The position numbers were made by a program, and so were the translations under genes. Under the pieces are notes generated by a model, which worked only from the letters and a program-made list of their open reading frames with translations, did no database searches and was not told the DNA's origin. DNA of 64,000 nucleotides. Origin: Citreicoccus inhibens. Lineage in GTDB: Bacteria; Myxococcota; Myxococcia; Myxococcales; Myxococcaceae. Positions 61,601 to 64,000 of this stretch are shown here, piece after piece; positions within the stretch are counted from its first letter, which is position 1; every line of letters begins with the position of its first letter. The DNA lies in assembly GCF_019039035.1 (NCBI RefSeq), contig NZ_JAHNZT010000002.1, positions 62,001 through 126,000 of the forward strand, given 5' to 3'.

Positions 61601-62031
61601 TAGGCCGCGTCAGGCGGCGCACCCGCGGGGATGGTGGCATTGGCAGGGACGGTGCGCGTCACGCACTGGCCATTCATCATGCCCGGCACATCCAGCGAGC
61701 CGATGAGCACCTGGCTCGAGGGCGGTGGGGTGGGCGGATAGGCCACGGTCGCGGTGGTGGAGAGGTACAGCTCCAGTCGCGCCGTGGTGGAGCCCGCCGT
61801 GCCCACGTTGCACACCTTCACGGTCGCCGTGAAGGCGCCGCCCGAGGCGGCACTGGGGGGACCGCTCAGGGATGTGATGACGAGATCCGGCGCGGAGATC
61901 AGCGCCTGTCCTTTCTTGCCCAAGGTGTCTGTCGCGTTGGAATCACCTGCGCCACCACAGCCCACTGCCGCGAGCATCCCCGCGAGCCAAAGCAGGCGGG
62001 TGATGCTCGACGTCGGTTGTTGCCGTTTCAT
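58696..62031 (-). CDS. Giant lipoprotein with eight tandem CARDB domains
   Basis: A 1111-residue predicted lipoprotein. The signal ends in LAAVGC, then a short spacer precedes eight CARDB (adhesion-type Ig-like) repeats of about 130 residues. They start with (R/S/A)xDLVVTxxSGPxS and end with LREDNNxFxxGLIGVG. The repeats are close enough in sequence to suggest recent duplication, and recombination between them could change copy number. Likely a surface adhesin or stalk. ATG 62031 follows AAGGGGAG. The upstream region holds paired inverted repeats. No other genes share its unit. Confidence 0.88.
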   Translation of the reverse strand: MKRQQPTSSITRLLWLAGMLAAVGCGGAGDSNATDTLGKKGQALISAPDLVITSLSGPPSAASGGAFTATVKVCNVGTAGSTTARLELYLSTTATVAYPPTPPPSSQVLIGSLDVPGMMNGQCVTRTVPANATIPAGAPPDAAYYLGGIIDANQAQAELREDNNAFVGGLIGVGNRSDLVVTRLSAPASVRAGNAFVASVTVCNQGTSSTMASNIPVELYLSTVPSLTQPGMGVPPPPTQTFLGAMTLSWLAAGQCTTRSLTVNATLPPAATGDGAYTLGAIVDTYRAETELREDNNIFLSGLMGVGSRSDLVITQLSAPPSVTPGSPFTASLTACNQGTTPTNSSNIPVELYLSTVASLTTPPPATQRMIGSTQLPMVIPGRCITVDVNVSAQLPPAATGDGAYTLGAIVDPYGTEQELREDNNVFLSGLMGVGSRSDLVVTRVSAPPSATQGGAFTASVTVCNQGTSTTGASNLPVEVYLSTVPSLIAPVTGGPGAPPSSQMLLGAFSLSYLAAGQCTTRDLQVNANPPPEATPDTALYVGALVDPYGYELELREDNNAFVGGLIGVGTRPDLVITQLSAPPSVRMSSPFTASVTVCNQGTAWTNSNNLPVELYLSTVPSLTMPGMGAPPPSTQTLLGSVPLPSFAPGQCVTRSLTMNAYLPPDGTGDGAYTLGAIVDPYRAETELREDNNVFLGGLIGVGNRSDLVVTQVSGPPSVMPGASFTATVTVCNQGTAMTSASLLLVDLYLSTTPTLTVPSPASGPPPNTQSLLGSLSLTALDVGQCTTRTVTVSAYAPPPTSPLADRAYYLGAIVDSLSNETELREDNNTFTGGLVGVGTSPDLVVTQVTGPASVRTGTSFTAVVTVCNQGTYPMSYTALPAELYLSTTPTLSVPSTSGPGPMNPNQMRVGILTVPQLAAGQCTTQTVQAYADLPSTNTGDGAYYLGAIVDPNRSEPELREDNNTFVAGLIGVGNRSDLVVTQVSGPPSVRINAPFTASVTVCNRGTAAVMSSNVPVELYISTVPSITPPQAAPSGPPPTSQLMVGYLVLTPLDAGQCITRTMNAYAYLPSDAGGLAGVYSLGAVVDSYRQELELREDNNISALTSLFVLP

Positions 62032-62052
62032 GGACTCCCCTTCCTGTGAGGG

Positions 62053-62153
62053 GTTCTGGAGCGGCGCTGCCGGCCCTTCGTCCACTCCAGAACAGACGGG
62101 GAGTTACCAGAAACATGTAATTCTGGAGAAGCACCGGAAAGGTAGGGTTCCGG
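62053..62153. promoter_or_regulatory. Paired inverted repeats upstream of the CARDB lipoprotein gene
   Basis: Two dyads of one design are present: CCAGAA-N8-TTCTGG (62107-62126) and CCGGAA-N8-TTCCGG (62134-62153), 27 bp apart start to start. Closer to the gene, GTTCTGGAG (62053-62061) faces its exact complement CTCCAGAAC (62085-62093), forming a third, wider inverted repeat with the same TTCTGG core. These look like regulator binding sites; no factor is known. Confidence 0.65.
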
Positions 62154-62182
62154 GGTTGCGACAGGGATTGGTGTCTCGCGTC

Positions 62183-63697
62183 TCAGGTGGGGGCGGGCCC
62201 GGTGCTCACCGTCACGCCGCCGTGACCCACGCGCCAGGCCTCCTCGGTGCAGGCCTGCGCGAAGGGGCCGTCGTGACTGACGAGCACGAGGGCGCCGGGG
62301 TACTCGCGCAGGGCGGTCTCCAGTCGCTCGATGGACGGCAGGTCCAGGTGGTTGGTGGGCTCGTCCAGCACGAGCCCCCACGCATGCTGTCCCAGCCCCT
62401 GGGCGATGAGCAGCTTGCGCGCCTCCCCGGGAGAGGGCTGCTCGGAGGCGAGCAGGCGCTGCGGATCCACGCCGAGCGCCGCGACGAGCGAGAGCACGCG
62501 GCCTCGTTCTTCTGGTGGCAGCTCGCGCACGGCGTCGAGCGTGTCGCGGGCCTCCTGGTCGCTCACGTCCTGGGGCAGGTAGAGCACGCGCTCGCGCGGC
62601 ACGCGCAGATGGTCCATGAGCGCGCGCAAGAGCGTCGTCTTGCCCGCGCCATTGGGGCCTTCAATGCGCACCCGCGACTCGCGGCCCACGGACAGCTTCA
62701 CGGGGCCGAGCACCTCCACGTCCCCGGCGCGCAAGGACGGCACATCGATTGTGCACAGCCACGGGTTGGGCGAGCGCACGTAGTCCACGAAGAGCGAGCG
62801 GCCCACGGTCTTGTCCGGGACGAACTCGCCCACCGCCTTCTCGGCGCGCTCCAGCTCGCGTCGGCGCGAGCCCACCTGCGCGCCCAGCCGCGCGTCCGCC
62901 CAGCTCGCGACCGTGGAGGCCGCGAGCGTGCGCGCGTCGCTGTCGTACTTGTTCTTCATCCGCTTGCCGGTGCTGCGCGAGGCGGAGGACGCCTGCTGCT
63001 CGCGGCGGGCCTTGTCCAGCAGCTGCGCGGCGCGATCCCGCTCGCTGCGTGCTTGCTGATGCGCCGCCACCTCGACATCGCGCGCGGCCTCCCAGTGTCC
63101 TCGCGCGGTGGCATACGCGCCGGGCCACAGGCGCACCTCGCCCGCATGCACGCGCAGCGTCGAAGTCGTGAGGGCCTCGAGCAGCGCGCGATCATGCGAC
63201 ACGACGACGCCCACGCCCTTGAAGCGGCGCAGCGCGGACACGAGCCAGGTGCGGCCCTCCACGTCCAGGTGGTTGGTGGGCTCGTCGAGCAGCAACACGG
63301 TCGGCTCGGCGGCCAACGCCGCGCCAATCTGCCAGCGCTTGCGCTCCCCAGGTGACAACGAGGGCCAGCGCTCCAGCGCGGTGATATCCAGCCCGAGCTG
63401 CCCATGGAGCCGGCGCGCCAGGGCGTCATACGCGTCCGCGAAGGCGGCGATCTCCGGCGTGAGCGCCTCCACGCTCTGTGGACACAGTCGGATGAGGGGC
63501 GAGGGGGGCTCGAACTGGAGGTGCCCGTCGGTGGGCGTCAGCTCCCCGGACAGCAGCCGGAGCAAGGTAGACTTGCCCGCGCCATTGGAGCCCACGAGTC
63601 CCGTCCAGCCCGAGGGCAGGTGGAACTCGACATCGGTGAGAACGGGAACAGCGTCAGTGAAGGCGAACGACACGCCATGCGCGCGAAGGGATGACAA
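62183..63697 (-). CDS. ABC-F family ATPase
   Basis: The 504-residue soluble protein has two ABC domains and no membrane segment. Domain one has Walker A GSNGAGKST, signature LSPGERKRW and LLLDEPTNHLD. Domain two has GPNGAGKTT, a weak signature PSPGEARKL and VLDEPTNHLD. The linker is Lys/Arg-rich. ABC-F proteins act on the ribosome, in translation or in antibiotic protection. The start is TTG 63697, supported by CAGGAG 7 nt upstream. That ribosome-binding site lies in a 12-bp stem (63704-63772), so translation is probably regulated. Which subgroup it belongs to cannot be told here. Confidence 0.9.
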   Translation of the reverse strand: MSSLRAHGVSFAFTDAVPVLTDVEFHLPSGWTGLVGSNGAGKSTLLRLLSGELTPTDGHLQFEPPSPLIRLCPQSVEALTPEIAAFADAYDALARRLHGQLGLDITALERWPSLSPGERKRWQIGAALAAEPTVLLLDEPTNHLDVEGRTWLVSALRRFKGVGVVVSHDRALLEALTTSTLRVHAGEVRLWPGAYATARGHWEAARDVEVAAHQQARSERDRAAQLLDKARREQQASSASRSTGKRMKNKYDSDARTLAASTVASWADARLGAQVGSRRRELERAEKAVGEFVPDKTVGRSLFVDYVRSPNPWLCTIDVPSLRAGDVEVLGPVKLSVGRESRVRIEGPNGAGKTTLLRALMDHLRVPRERVLYLPQDVSDQEARDTLDAVRELPPEERGRVLSLVAALGVDPQRLLASEQPSPGEARKLLIAQGLGQHAWGLVLDEPTNHLDLPSIERLETALREYPGALVLVSHDGPFAQACTEEAWRVGHGGVTVSTGPAPT

Positions 63698-63703
63698 GCA
63701 GCG

Positions 63704-63772
63704 ACTCCTGAATCCGGATCACGCCCGGGGGGCGCGAAGGGGTACGTCAACGGCAACCGGGGATTCAGGAGT
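63704..63772 (-). promoter_or_regulatory. Ribosome-binding-site-sequestering hairpin in the ABC-F leader
   Basis: In the leftward mRNA, ACTCCTGAATCC (63772-63761) is followed 45 nt later by its perfect complement GGATTCAGGAGT (63715-63704). The latter contains the Shine-Dalgarno sequence AGGAG, 7 nt before the TTG start, so pairing hides it. Two further hairpins precede it (63805-63821 and 63832-63847). A possible 5-codon leader reading frame (TTG 63782 to TGA ending 63765) stops inside the first arm. Confidence 0.7.
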
Positions 63773-63874
63773 GCAGGCGCAAGGGTGTGGAAACCTCGTG
63801 TGGCGGAGGGCTGACCCCTCCAGAGCGACAAGAGGGCGGCGGCCCTCGGGATGACGCGTCGAACAGCGCGCCTA

Positions 63875-63903
63875 GCTATAAACGGCGCGCGCGATCGATG
63901 CAA
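63875..63903 (-). promoter_or_regulatory. Sigma-70-type promoter for the ABC-F gene
   Basis: Reading leftward, TTGCAT (63903-63898) and TATAGC (63880-63875) are exactly 17 bp apart. A start near 63868 gives a leader of about 170 nt that carries three hairpins before the ABC-F start codon. Confidence 0.6.
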
Positions 63904-63931
63904 CTGCTTGCTCTGTCGCGCGGCGCGGGGC

Positions 63932-64000
63932 TCACCGCTCGGCGGAGGCCTCGGTCAGCAGGCGGAGCTGTTCCGCGCTCAACTGAAGCTGGAGCATGGG
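63932..64000 (-). CDS. 3' end of a gene continuing beyond the window
   Basis: A leftward frame entering at the right edge ends at TGA (63934-63932). The visible 22 residues, from PMLQLQLSAEQLRLLTEA to the end, form an amphipathic helix with good codon use. Too little is visible to name it. Confidence 0.45.
   Translation of the reverse strand, partial: PMLQLQLSAEQLRLLTEASAER

Noticed and set aside
60778-62049. Plus-strand open frame opposite the CARDB gene
   Set aside because: It repeats with the same period as the CARDB repeats, as an antisense shadow would, and has no domain.

Overview
The window is chromosomal DNA from a very GC-rich bacterium (roughly 70 % G+C by eye, strong G/C bias at third codon positions), almost certainly a myxobacterium of the Myxococcaceae. 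The firmest markers are the developmental Lon protease BsgA/LonD (45555-48047), whose sequence I recognise as close to the Myxococcus xanthus protein, and the phosphofructokinase / Ser-Thr kinase pair pfk-pkn4 (36495-39450). In the PFK the Thr that I recall as the Pkn4 target falls at residue 226. Other support comes from many lipoproteins, three FHA proteins, two sigma-54 activators and a LexA-type box of the myxobacterial form. I see no tRNA, rRNA, CRISPR array, insertion sequence or phage gene; the region looks like ordinary, densely packed chromosome.

Layout. 1-10 kb: end of an unknown gene, clpX, a lidless Hsp70 (convergent with clpX across a strong bidirectional terminator), a PrkA-type kinase, a lipoprotein serine protease, a dCMP-deaminase-like enzyme, and a degenerate histidine kinase next to an NtrC-type regulator. 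10-18 kb: a tandem Get3/ArsA ATPase, a small membrane protein, then accA-hisC-cmk in one direction facing a soluble lytic transglycosylase. 18-31 kb: a small Cys-rich protein, a CAP-domain protein with a DciA-like partner, a large lipoprotein, an FHA-GGDEF diguanylate cyclase, an acyltransferase/epimerase pair, mutL, and several envelope proteins of unknown role. 31-39.5 kb: a six-gene leftward operon, pfk - pkn4 - membrane/TPR-like protein - FHA-GAF-sigma54 activator - two lipoproteins. 40-45 kb: TPR protein, secreted protein, HtrA-like protease overlapping an FHA membrane protein, and a DUF4130 protein carrying an eroded uracil-DNA-glycosylase-like half. 45-53 kb: aldo/keto reductase, bsgA, a VWA lipoprotein, then imuA-imuB behind a LexA-like box, a lipoprotein and a sugar-nucleotide epimerase. 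53-64 kb: a DUF2135-TPR protein with a polysaccharide deacetylase, an AlkZ-like protein, an apparently exported threonine-aldolase-like enzyme, a 1111-residue lipoprotein with eight CARDB repeats, and an ABC-F ATPase with a structured leader.

Themes. DNA repair and mutagenesis genes recur (mutL, imuAB, AlkZ-like, the DUF4130/UDG-like fusion). Phospho-signalling is prominent: one Hanks kinase, three FHA proteins and two sigma-54 activators, with kinase and FHA activator in the same operon. The most interesting regulatory signals are non-coding. A 12-bp perfect inverted repeat (63704-63715 / 63761-63772) buries the ribosome-binding site of the ABC-F gene. A pair of matched dyads (62107-62153) lies upstream of the CARDB lipoprotein. 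A LexA-like palindrome (49613-49628) precedes imuA. Several convergent gene pairs end within 6 bp of each other or overlap.
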